Shown here piece after piece: positions 1 to 11,159 of a DNA stretch of 64,000 bases; the stretch's first letter is position 1; the number at the start of each line of letters is the position of its first letter. This DNA is from Pseudomonas sp. PD9R (GTDB lineage: Bacteria > Pseudomonadota > Gammaproteobacteria > Pseudomonadales > Pseudomonadaceae): positions 197,501-261,500 of the forward strand of contig NZ_JAHTMR010000005.1 of assembly GCF_019200975.1 (NCBI RefSeq). Direction: 5' to 3'. The notes under the pieces were generated by a model. The model searched no databases. It saw only the letters and a program-made list of their open reading frames with translations, and was not told the DNA's origin. The position numbers were made by a program, and so were the translations under genes.

Positions 1-2052
<2,052 letters not shown>

Positions 2053-2213
2053 ATATAACACCCAAGCAATTTGCTTGCTTCGAGCCCAAAAGCGAAAGAG
2101 CACCAGATTGCGGTGTGTGAAGACGCAATGAACCGAAAGTTCGAGAGCAACACACAAATCTATTACATACCCAATTTGCTGAAACGTTGAAAGACGCTTC
2201 AGTACCCGAATTT

Positions 2214-2328
2214 CTTGACGACCATAGAGCCTTGGAACCACCTGATCCCATCCCGAACTCAGTAGTGAAACGATGCATCGCCGATGGTAGTGTGGGGTTT
2301 CCCCATGTGAGAGTAGGTCATCGTCAAG
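2214..2328 (+). rRNA. 5S ribosomal RNA
   Basis: A 5S sequence of about 115 bases follows the 23S gene. The terminal arms CTTGACGA and TCGTCAAG pair, and the core GGAACCACCTGATCCCATCC and the CCGATGGTAGTG loop are typical of Pseudomonas 5S. This closes the rRNA operon; no tRNA follows it. Confidence 0.95.
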
Positions 2329-2338
2329 ATTAAATTCC

Positions 2339-2372
2339 GAAACCCCAATTGCGAAAGCAGTTGGGGTTTTGT
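2339..2372 (+). terminator. rRNA operon terminator
   Basis: The arms AACCCCAA and TTGGGGTT form a stem around a GAAA-containing loop and are followed by a T-rich run. It sits just after the 5S gene. Confidence 0.85.
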
Positions 2373-2475
2373 TTTGTCCGCAGGAAAAGCAAGATGAACC
2401 TGCGCACAAATTTGCAAAGTTATTTTCGACTCAGGACACTAGAATAGGTCTAACTTTTTCGGAGTCAGAGCCTTT

Positions 2476-3135
2476 ATGCCAGATCCGGTTGACGCCTCCG
2501 GGCTGTCAGAATTACCACTGGACGATTTGGTGGCGTGTCATGAGTGCGATCTGCTGATGCGCAAACCCAAGCTCGCTCATGGCGAGAAAGCGCTGTGTCC
2601 GCGCTGTGGCTATGAGCTCTACGCCCATCGGTACAATGTCGTGCAGCGCAGCCTTGCCTTGGTCATCGCGGCGCTATTGTTATATGTGCCGGCGAACTTT
2701 TTACCCATCATGCAGCTCAATCTACTCGGGCAGTCATCGCAAGATACTGTCTGGAGCGGCGTTGTCGGCCTGTTCAACACGGGGATGCAGGGCGTTTCCG
2801 TGATTGTGTTCCTGTGCAGTATGGGTATCCCGCTGCTTAAGTTGCTTTGCCAACTGGTCGTCTTGCTGAGTATTCGTTTCGATATCGGACGCAGTTACGG
2901 CTTGCTGCTCTACCGGATTTATCACCATTTGCGAGATTGGGGAATGCTCGAGGTTTACCTCATGGGCGTGCTGGTGGCGATCGTCAAGCTGGCAGATATG
3001 GCAGCAATGACCATAGGTCTTGGGTTGGCGTGTTTCGTTGGGTTGTTATTGATTCAGGTGTGGTTGGAGGTCGTGATGTCGCCTCACCAGATCTGGCAGG
3101 CATTATCAGGAGAGGATGCCCATGCGGGCGATTGA
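2476..3135 (+). CDS. LetA/PqiA-like membrane protein, first half
   Basis: This 219-residue inner-membrane protein belongs to the paraquat-inducible protein A family. Its N-terminus holds a zinc-ribbon-like pair of cysteine knuckles (CHEC and CPRC, residues about 20-45), followed by about four membrane segments including the family signature LLLYVPANFLPIMQL. In E. coli LetA and PqiA, two such modules are fused in one protein of over 400 residues; here this gene supplies only the first. LetA partners the MCE-domain tunnel protein LetB in moving lipids between the inner and outer membranes. The stop overlaps the next gene by 14 bases, so the pair is probably translated together. Confidence 0.85.
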   Translation: MPDPVDASGLSELPLDDLVACHECDLLMRKPKLAHGEKALCPRCGYELYAHRYNVVQRSLALVIAALLLYVPANFLPIMQLNLLGQSSQDTVWSGVVGLFNTGMQGVSVIVFLCSMGIPLLKLLCQLVVLLSIRFDIGRSYGLLLYRIYHHLRDWGMLEVYLMGVLVAIVKLADMAAMTIGLGLACFVGLLLIQVWLEVVMSPHQIWQALSGEDAHAGD

Positions 3136-3745
3136 TGCAGGCATTCTGATTTGCGCTGAATGCCATGAATTGAACAAGCAGGAAGCTGACACCGACGAGC
3201 AGGTCTGCACCCGCTGTGGAGCACTGGTGCACGCCCGGCGGCCGAACAGCCTGCTACGCACCTGGGCGTTACTGATCACCGCCGCGATTCTCTACATACC
3301 GGCCAATGTGCTGCCCATCATGACGGTGAGCTCTCTGGGTAAGGGCGACCCCAGCACCATCATGTCCGGTGTGATCCAACTGGTTCAGCACGGCATGATC
3401 CCCATTGCAGCTGTGGTTTTTATCGCCAGCATCCTGGTGCCCACCTTCAAACTGGTGGGTATCGCATTGCTACTGTTTTCAGTACAGCGGCGCCAGCCAC
3501 TCTCGGCCCGTCAGCGGATATGGATGTATCGCTTTATCGAGTTCATTGGCCGCTGGTCGATGCTCGACATCTTTGTGATCGCCATTCTGGTGGCGGTCGT
3601 GAATTTTGGACGGCTTGCCAGCGTCGAAGCCAATCTCGGCGCCATCGCCTTCGCCAGTGTGGTGATTTTGACCATGCTGGCCGCAGTAACTTTCGATCCC
3701 CGACTGATTTGGGATAACACGGAGTCGGACGACGACCATGACTGA
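3122..3745 (+). CDS. LetA/PqiA-like membrane protein, second half
   Basis: This is a second PqiA-family module of 207 residues. It has its own CAEC...CTRC zinc-ribbon and about four membrane segments, including AAILYIPANVLPIMTV, which parallels the segment in the upstream protein. The ATG at 3122 is preferred over 3116 because AGGAGAGG ends directly before 3116 and is well spaced only for 3122. The stop overlaps the letB start by eight bases. The two modules probably assemble as a heterodimer equal to one full-length LetA, which is inference. Confidence 0.85.
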   Translation: MRAIDAGILICAECHELNKQEADTDEQVCTRCGALVHARRPNSLLRTWALLITAAILYIPANVLPIMTVSSLGKGDPSTIMSGVIQLVQHGMIPIAAVVFIASILVPTFKLVGIALLLFSVQRRQPLSARQRIWMYRFIEFIGRWSMLDIFVIAILVAVVNFGRLASVEANLGAIAFASVVILTMLAAVTFDPRLIWDNTESDDDHD

Positions 3746-6041
3746 TTTGCCTGTAGCGAAAACCCGACCTGCTTCGAACTGGTCTGCCATTTGGGTGTTA
3801 CCCCTGATCGCCTTGATCATCGGCGGATGGCTGGGCTGGCGTGCCTATAACGAGACCGGCATCGAGATCGAGGTGCGCTTTGAAAGTGGCGAAGGCATCC
3901 AGGCCAACAAAACCGAAGTCGTCTACAAAGGCATGCCAGTCGGTAAGGTGAAGACTTTAAAGCTCGATGACGAAGGTGCCTCCAAAGGAGTAATCGCGAC
4001 CGTTGAGATGAACAAGGACGTAGAGCAATACCTGCGGACCAGCACCCGTTTCTGGCTGGTTAAACCGAGTGTTACCCTGGCCGGGATCACTGGCCTGGAG
4101 ACGCTGGTCTCGGGCAACTATGTCGCGATCAGCCCCGGTGAGGGCGAGCCCACCCGCAAGTTCAAGGCGCTGGCCGCAGAGCCGCCGCTATCCGACGCGC
4201 AACCGGGGCTGCACCTGACGATCAAGGCTGATCGCCTGGGCTCACTGAACCGTGGCAGCCCGGTGTTCTACAAGCAAATCAAAGTTGGTCAGATCAAAAG
4301 CTACGTATTGTCCGAGGACCAGAGTACCGTTGAGCTCAAAGTGTTCATTGAGCCAACCTACGCAAAACTGGTGCGCAAACACACACGGTTTTGGAACGCC
4401 AGCGGCATCAGCATCGACGCCAACTTGTCAGGCGTGAAGGTGCGCAGCGAATCCCTGGCCAGCATCGTCGCGGGCGGTATCGCATTCGCCACGCCGGAAA
4501 ACCGCAAGGACAGCCCGCCTACCGATCCGAGCCTGCCATTCCGCCTCTATGAAGACTTCGATGCCGCTGCGGCGGGTATCAAGATCAAGGTCAAACTCAG
4601 CGACTTCGAAGGCTTGCAGGCCGGTCGCACGCCGGTGATGTACAAAGGCATCCAGGTCGGCACGTTAAAAGCACTTAAGGTCGATCCGGACCTGTCCGGC
4701 GCTACCGCGGAGCTGACGCTCGATCCGCTGGCCGAGGATTACCTGGTGGACGGCACCCAGTTCTGGGTGGTCAAACCGTCGATCTCCCTCGCGGGCATCA
4801 CTGGCCTGGAGGCGTTGGTAAAAGGTAACTACATCGCCGTGCGCCCAGGGGACAAAGGTGCGGCGCCTCAACGGGAGTTCGTTGCGCGACCCAAGGCGCC
4901 GCCGCTCGACCTTCGTTCACCGGGCCTGCACCTGGTGTTGTTCACCGAGAATCTTGGTTCGCTGGAAGTCGGCAGTCCGGTGCTCTACAAGCAGGTCAAG
5001 GTCGGTTCGGTACAGAGCTACCAGTTTTCCCGCAAAACGAACCAATTGGTGATCGGTGTCCATATCGAGAAGGAATACGAAAACCTGGTCAATGCCTCGA
5101 CACGGTTCTGGAATGCCAGCGGCATTACGCTGACAGGCGGATTGACCGGCGGGATTCAAGTCAAAAGTGAGTCGCTGCAAAGCCTGATGGCTGGCGGTAT
5201 TGCCTTTGAAACGCCGCAGGCCAAAGCGCCGCTGCAGAAGCGGATTCCACGGTTCCGCTTGTTTGCCAGCCATGATGACGCGACGCAAAAAGGCGAGGTG
5301 ATCACGATCAGGCTCGACCGCGCCGATGGCTTGCGTGCCGGTACACCGATTCGGTTCAAAGGCCTGGATGTCGGCAAGATTGAGGGCGTTGACCTCACGG
5401 ATGATCTGCAATCGGTGCTGCTGACTGCGCGGATTACTGAAGTCCCGGAGCGCATTGCGCGGGTTGGCAGTCAGTTCTGGGTGGTCAAGCCAGAACTCGG
5501 GCTGATCAAGACTTCCAACCTTGAAACGCTGGTGACCGGCCAATACATCGAAGTACAACCGGCAGCGAAAAACCAGGGGCCGCAGAAAAACTTCGTAGCC
5601 CTGGCCAGCCCACCGGAAACGGCCAAACCGGAAGCCGGTTTGAGTCTGGTGTTGAGTGCGGCGCGACGTGGTTCGTTGAAGACCGGTGTGCCGGTCACGT
5701 ATCGCGAGGTCACCGTAGGCAAGGTGACCGGGTATGAACTGGGTCAGACCGCGGATCGTGTATTGATCCACATCTTGATCGAGCCCAAATACGCGCCGCT
5801 GGTGCGCAACGGTACTCGCTTCTGGAACACCAGCGGTTTTAACCTGGATGTCGGCCTGTTCAAAGGCGCGACGGTGCGGACAGAGTCGCTGGAAACCATC
5901 ATTCAAGGCGGTGTTGCGTTTGCCACACCGGATGGGGACCGCATGGGCATTGCTGCGCGGGCCGAACAGACATTCCCGTTGTTCGACAAGTTTGAAGAGG
6001 AATGGCTGACCTGGGCGCCGAAAATTTCGCTCGGCAGATGA
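3738..6041 (+). CDS. LetB/PqiB-type MCE protein with six MCE repeats
   Basis: This 767-residue periplasmic protein is anchored by one N-terminal membrane helix (about residues 15-32). Six MCE (MlaD-like) repeats can be counted as three tandem pairs. The first of each pair carries a motif like VYKGMPVGKV and the second one like VFYKQIKVGQI. E. coli PqiB has three MCE domains and LetB seven, so this length is intermediate. In the family the repeats stack into a hexameric tunnel that carries phospholipids across the periplasm. No PqiC-type lipoprotein gene follows, which favours a Let-type system. A bidirectional terminator follows. Confidence 0.88.
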   Translation: MTDLPVAKTRPASNWSAIWVLPLIALIIGGWLGWRAYNETGIEIEVRFESGEGIQANKTEVVYKGMPVGKVKTLKLDDEGASKGVIATVEMNKDVEQYLRTSTRFWLVKPSVTLAGITGLETLVSGNYVAISPGEGEPTRKFKALAAEPPLSDAQPGLHLTIKADRLGSLNRGSPVFYKQIKVGQIKSYVLSEDQSTVELKVFIEPTYAKLVRKHTRFWNASGISIDANLSGVKVRSESLASIVAGGIAFATPENRKDSPPTDPSLPFRLYEDFDAAAAGIKIKVKLSDFEGLQAGRTPVMYKGIQVGTLKALKVDPDLSGATAELTLDPLAEDYLVDGTQFWVVKPSISLAGITGLEALVKGNYIAVRPGDKGAAPQREFVARPKAPPLDLRSPGLHLVLFTENLGSLEVGSPVLYKQVKVGSVQSYQFSRKTNQLVIGVHIEKEYENLVNASTRFWNASGITLTGGLTGGIQVKSESLQSLMAGGIAFETPQAKAPLQKRIPRFRLFASHDDATQKGEVITIRLDRADGLRAGTPIRFKGLDVGKIEGVDLTDDLQSVLLTARITEVPERIARVGSQFWVVKPELGLIKTSNLETLVTGQYIEVQPAAKNQGPQKNFVALASPPETAKPEAGLSLVLSAARRGSLKTGVPVTYREVTVGKVTGYELGQTADRVLIHILIEPKYAPLVRNGTRFWNTSGFNLDVGLFKGATVRTESLETIIQGGVAFATPDGDRMGIAARAEQTFPLFDKFEEEWLTWAPKISLGR

Positions 6042-6063
6042 CGGCGTTTGGTTAAACGTCTTC

Positions 6064-6094
6064 GCGGGCAAGCCTCGCTCCTACAAGAGGCACG
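6064..6094. repeat. Single REP element (CGCGGGCAAGCC class)
   Basis: CTTCGCGGGCAAGCCTCGCT followed by CCTACAAG resembles the short REP sequence well known from P. putida and relatives. It is a lone copy, with no inverted partner nearby. Confidence 0.6.
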
Positions 6095-6099
6095 AAGAC

Positions 6100-6136
6100 A
6101 AAAAAGGCCGCGATCCATTGGATCGCGGCCTTTTTG
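6100..6136. terminator. Bidirectional terminator between letB and mksB
   Basis: GGCCGCGATCC and GGATCGCGGCC form a nearly perfect stem with a tiny loop, with A5-6 before and T5 after. It can stop transcription from both converging operons. Confidence 0.9.
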
Positions 6137-6156
6137 TTGCCATCAACTAAAGCGCA

Positions 6157-8997
6157 TTAAACGGCATCCAGCTCTGGTTCATCCGCTTCGACATTGACGG
6201 TCGCCTTCACCTGATCGTGACGACGGATGTACTTCCAGTCCGCCTCGTCGATGTAGATGCCGGCCGGGCCGCTGCCGCCTTCCAGGTCGATGGCGACACT
6301 GGCACAAACCTGCGGTTTCACACTCGCCAGAATCGGCACGAAGCCCAGTTGCAGGCTGGTTTCCAGCAGTGCTGCCTGGTTCTTCTCGTCGATGTCCGCC
6401 GCTTCGTCGAGGTAGTACGGCAAGCGCACACGCCCGGCCAGGTCGCGATCCATCAAGTGCAGCAACAAGTACATGTTGGTCAGTGCCTTGATGGTCATCG
6501 TGGTGCCGTTGGACGCGGCGCCGTCGATGTCGGTGTGGATCACCGGCTGACCGTTGACCTTGGTGATCTCGAACGCCAGTTCGAACAAGTCCTTGAGACC
6601 GAGTTGGTTGTGATTCGCCGCCACCAACCGCGCCAGATATTCCTTGGCCTCTTCGTTCTTGTTGTCCTGCTCGGCGCTTTGGCTCAGGTCGAATACCGAC
6701 AGGGTTTCGCCTTCTTCGTACTGACCGGCGCTGTGGATGATTTGATCAATGTGCTTGAGCGCTTCCTTGTTCGGCGCCAGCACGATGCGGAAGCTTTGCA
6801 GGTTGGACACCTGACGCTTGTTGATCTCGCGGTTGAACAGCGCCAGTTGATGTTCGAGGCTGTCGTAGTCGCTGCGGATGTTGCGCAGGGTCCGCGCGAT
6901 GTCCGTCACGGCGGCGCGACGTGCCTTACCGAGGGTCAGAGCCTCATCGGTACGGTGCGCATACGCGTTGATCAGCAGTTGCAGGCGACGCTCCACGTCG
7001 TCCTCGCTGTCGAACTTGGCCACGCCCTTGAGGCGTACCTGAGCGTACAACGCCTCGATCTGACCGTCTGCGCGCAACAGACCTTGCCAGCTGTCCTGGT
7101 AGTCGTTGAGCAGCGGCAGCAGGTTGTCCATGGAATCGTCGACCGGGTCCATGAATGGCGTGCCGAACGGCAAGTCGGCGGGCAACAACTGACGACGGCG
7201 CAAAGCGTCGTCGAGCGTGCGTTGCTTGGCTTCCATGTCGCCGATCTGCCGGCCGACCAGTTGCAGCTTTGCCGACAGTTGCTGGACGCGTTCGGTGAAA
7301 GCATCGCTGGAGCGCTTCAATTCGTCCTGTGCGGCTTCCATTTGGGCCAGCTGTTCGAGCTTGTCGCCTTCTTCTGCGCTCAGGGTCTGCGAGCGACGGA
7401 AATCTTCCAGCGCCTTTTGCGCATCCAGCACTTGCTGGTACAGCGCTTCGGTCTGGGTCTTGCTCGCGGCGCGGTCCGCGGCCACGGCAGCTTGAGTTTT
7501 CAGTTGCTTGAGTTCTTTTTCCAGACGCTCTTTCTGGTCGCGCAGTGCCGCACGGTCGGCCAGGGCTTGCAGGGCAGGCGGTTCGATGTGCGAGATGTCG
7601 ATGGACAGCCCCGGCACTTCGAATCGCTCGCCCTTGAAGCCGTCGAGGATCAGCTCCACGGACTTCACCCACTCGCCGTCGTCGTCGAGGGTGATGCCGT
7701 GCTCGCCCAATGGCAGGCTGAACAGTGCGCTGTTGAACAGGCGCATCAGGCGTTCGACGTCCTGTTGCGAGAACTCTTCGCGCAGGCGGGCGTAGCTGTT
7801 GTTGTCGGCGTGATCGAGTTGCTGCTTGACCGACTTCAGGCGTTTTTCCAGATCCCGCAGGCGTTCTTCCAGGTCTTCGGCGCTGAACTGGCGCGACTGC
7901 GCGAGGGCACCGGCCAATTCATCGTGAGCGTCCTTGGCTGCGAGCAATTGTTGCTCCAGCACTTTGACGTCGTCGACCAAGGCAAAACGATGCTTGAGCA
8001 CCGACAACTCGCCGAGCCAGCGCTGGATACCGGTGATTTCCCGTTCCAGACGCATCAGCTCCTGAGTGCCGCCGCGCTGATCGTTTTGCAGGGTGTCCTG
8101 CTCATTGCGGTAGTGCTCGGCCTGAAGGGTCAGCTCTTCCTTGCGCGCACCGGCATAATCCGACCAAGTGCCGAGCAGCGAGTCGAGCAGCGGTGACAGG
8201 CGATGCAGTTTGCCACGCAGGATGTCGCGTTGCTTCACGCCATTGGCCAACGCTTCGACCAATGGACCCGCGGCGACCAGCGAGTTGTAGTCCTGCTCCA
8301 TGCGTCGTACATCGCGGAAAGCTTCTTCGCACGCGGCAATGTAGTCCACGCTACCGGAGCGCAGGCTGTGCTCGAAGGCATCGAGGAACAACTGCTTGAG
8401 CTTGGCCGCAGTGATTTCGCGCATGTGCAGCAGGTTGATGAACAGGGCCCGGAAAGTCTTCAGGCTCTGTTCACTGGTGGAGCGCAGCGGGATCAGCGTC
8501 AGGTCCAGCGGAATCGACGTATGACCACCGACCAGCAAACGACGCAGTTCGTCCGGCTTGAGTTCATAGGCTTTCAGGCCTTCGCGCTCAAGGTTGGTGA
8601 ACAGTTCTTTCTGGCGCAGGCAGGTGTCGTTTTTTTGGTAATGGGCCAGGTCCAGTTTGCCGGCATAGGCAAAGAACTGGTGGCCGAAGCCGCCACCCGG
8701 ACCGCGACCGACCACGCCGATCACATGCGGGCCGTGGGGCAAGTTCACTTCGACCAAGATGTAACTGGTGTCCGAGGCGAAGTAGAAACGCCGTGATTGC
8801 TCCAGGCTGTACTTGCCGAAGCTCATGTCCGACATGCGTGCCAGGATCGGGAACTGCAAGGCGTTGATCGAGGCGGATTTACCGAGGTTGTTCGCGCCGT
8901 AGACCGACAGCGGCTCTTCCAGCGGGAACAGGCCAAGGCTGTAACCGGCGGTGTTCAAAAGGGCAAAGCGGCGGATGCCGTAACGTTCCTTGCTCAT
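6157..8997 (-). CDS. mksB: MksB, SMC-like condensin ATPase
   Basis: This 946-residue ATPase is the motor of the MksBEF condensin, which compacts and helps segregate the chromosome. The Walker A motif GANNLGKS lies at residues 34-41. Two long coiled-coil arms flank a central hinge region, and a Walker B-like YYLDEA occurs near residue 870. Length and operon order (mksF-mksE-mksB) match P. aeruginosa MksB. The start overlaps the mksE stop by four bases (ATGA). No mksG topoisomerase-like gene is adjacent, which argues for the chromosome-organising form rather than a plasmid-defence (Wadjet) form. Confidence 0.9.
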   Translation of the reverse strand: MSKERYGIRRFALLNTAGYSLGLFPLEEPLSVYGANNLGKSASINALQFPILARMSDMSFGKYSLEQSRRFYFASDTSYILVEVNLPHGPHVIGVVGRGPGGGFGHQFFAYAGKLDLAHYQKNDTCLRQKELFTNLEREGLKAYELKPDELRRLLVGGHTSIPLDLTLIPLRSTSEQSLKTFRALFINLLHMREITAAKLKQLFLDAFEHSLRSGSVDYIAACEEAFRDVRRMEQDYNSLVAAGPLVEALANGVKQRDILRGKLHRLSPLLDSLLGTWSDYAGARKEELTLQAEHYRNEQDTLQNDQRGGTQELMRLEREITGIQRWLGELSVLKHRFALVDDVKVLEQQLLAAKDAHDELAGALAQSRQFSAEDLEERLRDLEKRLKSVKQQLDHADNNSYARLREEFSQQDVERLMRLFNSALFSLPLGEHGITLDDDGEWVKSVELILDGFKGERFEVPGLSIDISHIEPPALQALADRAALRDQKERLEKELKQLKTQAAVAADRAASKTQTEALYQQVLDAQKALEDFRRSQTLSAEEGDKLEQLAQMEAAQDELKRSSDAFTERVQQLSAKLQLVGRQIGDMEAKQRTLDDALRRRQLLPADLPFGTPFMDPVDDSMDNLLPLLNDYQDSWQGLLRADGQIEALYAQVRLKGVAKFDSEDDVERRLQLLINAYAHRTDEALTLGKARRAAVTDIARTLRNIRSDYDSLEHQLALFNREINKRQVSNLQSFRIVLAPNKEALKHIDQIIHSAGQYEEGETLSVFDLSQSAEQDNKNEEAKEYLARLVAANHNQLGLKDLFELAFEITKVNGQPVIHTDIDGAASNGTTMTIKALTNMYLLLHLMDRDLAGRVRLPYYLDEAADIDEKNQAALLETSLQLGFVPILASVKPQVCASVAIDLEGGSGPAGIYIDEADWKYIRRHDQVKATVNVEADEPELDAV

Positions 8998-9695
8998 GCG
9001 TCGAGCTCCTGTTCTTCGGCAATAGCGCGGGCCATGGCGTCTTCTTCGCTTTCTTCCTCGAAGTCACTGAGGTCTAGCGGGTCATCGGTTTCCAAGAGCT
9101 TTTCGTCGCTGTCGTCATCGATCAATACCGGCACCGGCAACGGCAGCACGCTGTGCAGGCTGGCCGCCAAGTCACGGTCCTGCTGAACCGACAGGCAAAC
9201 ATCAAGGAAACGGTGCATCGGCGGCAGGAAACGGTAGATGCCGTTTTCTTCGCCAGCGAAGCCGAGTTGAGTCATGCGCCGCATGATTTTTTCTTCGAGC
9301 TCTTCGACGGTCTGCACTTCGGCCTGGATAAACAGGTCGCGATACTTTTCCAGCAGCGACGGCAGTTCATCGCGGCCGAGGCTGCCACCATCAAGCACGG
9401 CGATCGGGTCGCGGCCCTGATCGGCCAGGTGCTCTACAAGGATGAAGGTAAACAGTGCCAGACGCTGTGCGGTTTTGTTTACCGCCGCAGCAGCAAGGTC
9501 CGGCACGAAGTAGTAGAAGCCACGGGTGTCGCACACCAGTTCAAAACCCAGCGCCTTGAACAGCGTTCGGTACTGATCCTGAAAGTTCGACAGCTGGGCG
9601 TACAGTTCCGGATCGCGGCGGCTGACGTGGTAACCCTTGAACAGCTCGCGAAAGATCGGCGCCAGCTGGGACAGTTCGGAAAGATCAAGATGCAT
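8994..9695 (-). CDS. mksE: MksE, condensin accessory subunit
   Basis: This 233-residue protein has the winged-helix character of MksE/MukE, the subunit that binds the kleisin. I chose the start at MHLDLSELSQL; the open frame upstream is the antisense-like shadow of mksF and reads as low-quality sequence. The C-terminal 45 residues are strongly acidic (a run of D and E from about residue 188). It overlaps mksF by 11 bases and mksB by four, so the three subunits are translationally linked. Confidence 0.87.
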   Translation of the reverse strand: MHLDLSELSQLAPIFRELFKGYHVSRRDPELYAQLSNFQDQYRTLFKALGFELVCDTRGFYYFVPDLAAAAVNKTAQRLALFTFILVEHLADQGRDPIAVLDGGSLGRDELPSLLEKYRDLFIQAEVQTVEELEEKIMRRMTQLGFAGEENGIYRFLPPMHRFLDVCLSVQQDRDLAASLHSVLPLPVPVLIDDDSDEKLLETDDPLDLSDFEEESEEDAMARAIAEEQELDA

Positions 9696-10962
9696 ATGGG
9701 GTGCTCGCAGAATTCTCGGGGGCGTCATCACCGGCCGAGAGCAGGGCGAAGGAGCGCAGGCTGACCTGGTGCTCGTGTGTGTGGTAATCGCGGCGCTCCA
9801 GACGCTCGCGTTTGAAGCGTTTTTCCCGGGACAGGCGCGAGAACCAGTACAACAATTCGTCGGTGGCACCGTCCGGTTCCTGTTCCAGCAGCCAGGTCAT
9901 CAGGTCCGGCATCGGCAGTGCGTCTTCGCAGCGGTCAAGCATTTCCCTGACGGTGCGTGGTGCGCGTGGGGCTTCGCCTTTCTGAGTCTTGTGCGCCTTG
10001 GGGAATCGCGCCGGTTTCGGCTCGAAGCGGGCCAGGGCGTAAACGTAGGCTTCGACCTGACTGGCGCTGCCAAGGAAGGTGCTCTGCGGGCGGGTAAACA
10101 TCGGCATGGCGGCTTGTGGCACGGCGTCGATGCCTTTTCGGCGGATCATCGACAGCGCCAGCGCCGCGCCACGGGTCACGGCGTTATGGCGTCGCGCTTC
10201 TTCACGCAGCGGCAGCAGCAGCTCGCGGGCGTGGCGCAAGGTCAGCTGGGCGCTGGTCTGCATTTCGAGGATGCGTGCGTGGGTGCGCAGCAGCATGTCA
10301 TCGTCAACCAGATGGCCGAGGCGCTGCTGTTCACTGAGCATCTTCAGCAGCACGGTTTCGACCTTGCGTACGCCTTGTTCGAAGGCGCCGTCGGCGTTCA
10401 CCAGATCGATCATCGGCTCGACGTATTCGTCCCAGGTCGCCAGGACTTCCGCATAACGCTGACGCAGCGGAATCTGCCGGTCGCTGGTCTTGGCCCGTTC
10501 GGCCACGGCCACCAGCGCCTGTTCGTCGTTATCGAGTTTTTTCAGCACGTCACGCACGCGCATGTCGAGCAGGCGCAACTGGCGAGCCAGGTCATTGCCG
10601 TCGCGGATGTCGAAGGCGTCCTGGATGTAGCCGGCCAGGCGTTCGAGATGGCGCAAATAGGCTTCGATCTCCAGGCACAGGCCCAGACGGTGTTCACGGC
10701 GCAGATAGGCGAGAAAATCGTGGATCTGCGCATTGAGCTCGAAACGGTTCGGGCTTTTCGCCACGGGAACCAGAATGTCGAGGCGAATCCACACGTCAAG
10801 CAGGCTGGTGATGTCCTGCGGCGTACTGTCGAGTTGCTGGGCGGCCAACTGTGAACGCAGTTCGTTGAGGCTCAATGTGCCTTGGTCGAAGTGCTCGCAC
10901 AGTGGCTCCAGAAGTGCCCAGTGTTCAGCGAGGGCGCGCAAGACGCGCTTGGGTTCGATCAT
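9685..10962 (-). CDS. mksF: MksF, kleisin subunit of the Mks condensin
   Basis: First gene of the mksFEB operon, encoding the kleisin that bridges the MksB heads. The 425-residue product is mostly helical, with an N-terminal winged-helix-like part (IEPKRVLRALAEHW onward) and a middle rich in long charged helices. A GTG at 11028 would add 22 residues. I prefer the ATG at 10962 because the extension looks unlike the rest of the protein and a TACAAT -10-like hexamer lies inside it. The neighbour on the other side is divergent. Confidence 0.8.
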   Translation of the reverse strand: MIEPKRVLRALAEHWALLEPLCEHFDQGTLSLNELRSQLAAQQLDSTPQDITSLLDVWIRLDILVPVAKSPNRFELNAQIHDFLAYLRREHRLGLCLEIEAYLRHLERLAGYIQDAFDIRDGNDLARQLRLLDMRVRDVLKKLDNDEQALVAVAERAKTSDRQIPLRQRYAEVLATWDEYVEPMIDLVNADGAFEQGVRKVETVLLKMLSEQQRLGHLVDDDMLLRTHARILEMQTSAQLTLRHARELLLPLREEARRHNAVTRGAALALSMIRRKGIDAVPQAAMPMFTRPQSTFLGSASQVEAYVYALARFEPKPARFPKAHKTQKGEAPRAPRTVREMLDRCEDALPMPDLMTWLLEQEPDGATDELLYWFSRLSREKRFKRERLERRDYHTHEHQVSLRSFALLSAGDDAPENSASTPYAS

Positions 10963-11159
10963 CGGAATGGCCGGCTGGTTGGCGATTAAAAGCGGCGATT
11001 GTACTGCATCGGGGGCGATGCGATTCACTCTCGGGACGGGCTGTCGCCATTTTTCGCAGGTGGAAAGACTATCGGTGAAGTCTTTCGATCAACAGCAGGC
11101 GATCTTGAGCGAAGGGCGGTAGAATCCCTCCACTTTTGTTATCCACAAGTGGCCGACCC

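Noticed and set aside
2476..6041. A complete pqiABC operon
   Set aside because: There is no PqiC-type lipoprotein gene, and the MCE protein has six repeats, so a Let-type system fits better.
4917..6071. Minus-strand open frame of 384 codons in letB
   Set aside because: Antisense shadow of the MCE repeats, rich in Arg, Gln and Phe, with no family features.
6217..8196. Long open frame of 659 codons on the plus strand inside mksB
   Set aside because: It is the antisense of a GC-rich conserved gene, with valine/glutamine-rich shadow composition and no domain. MksB on the other strand has clear ATPase motifs.
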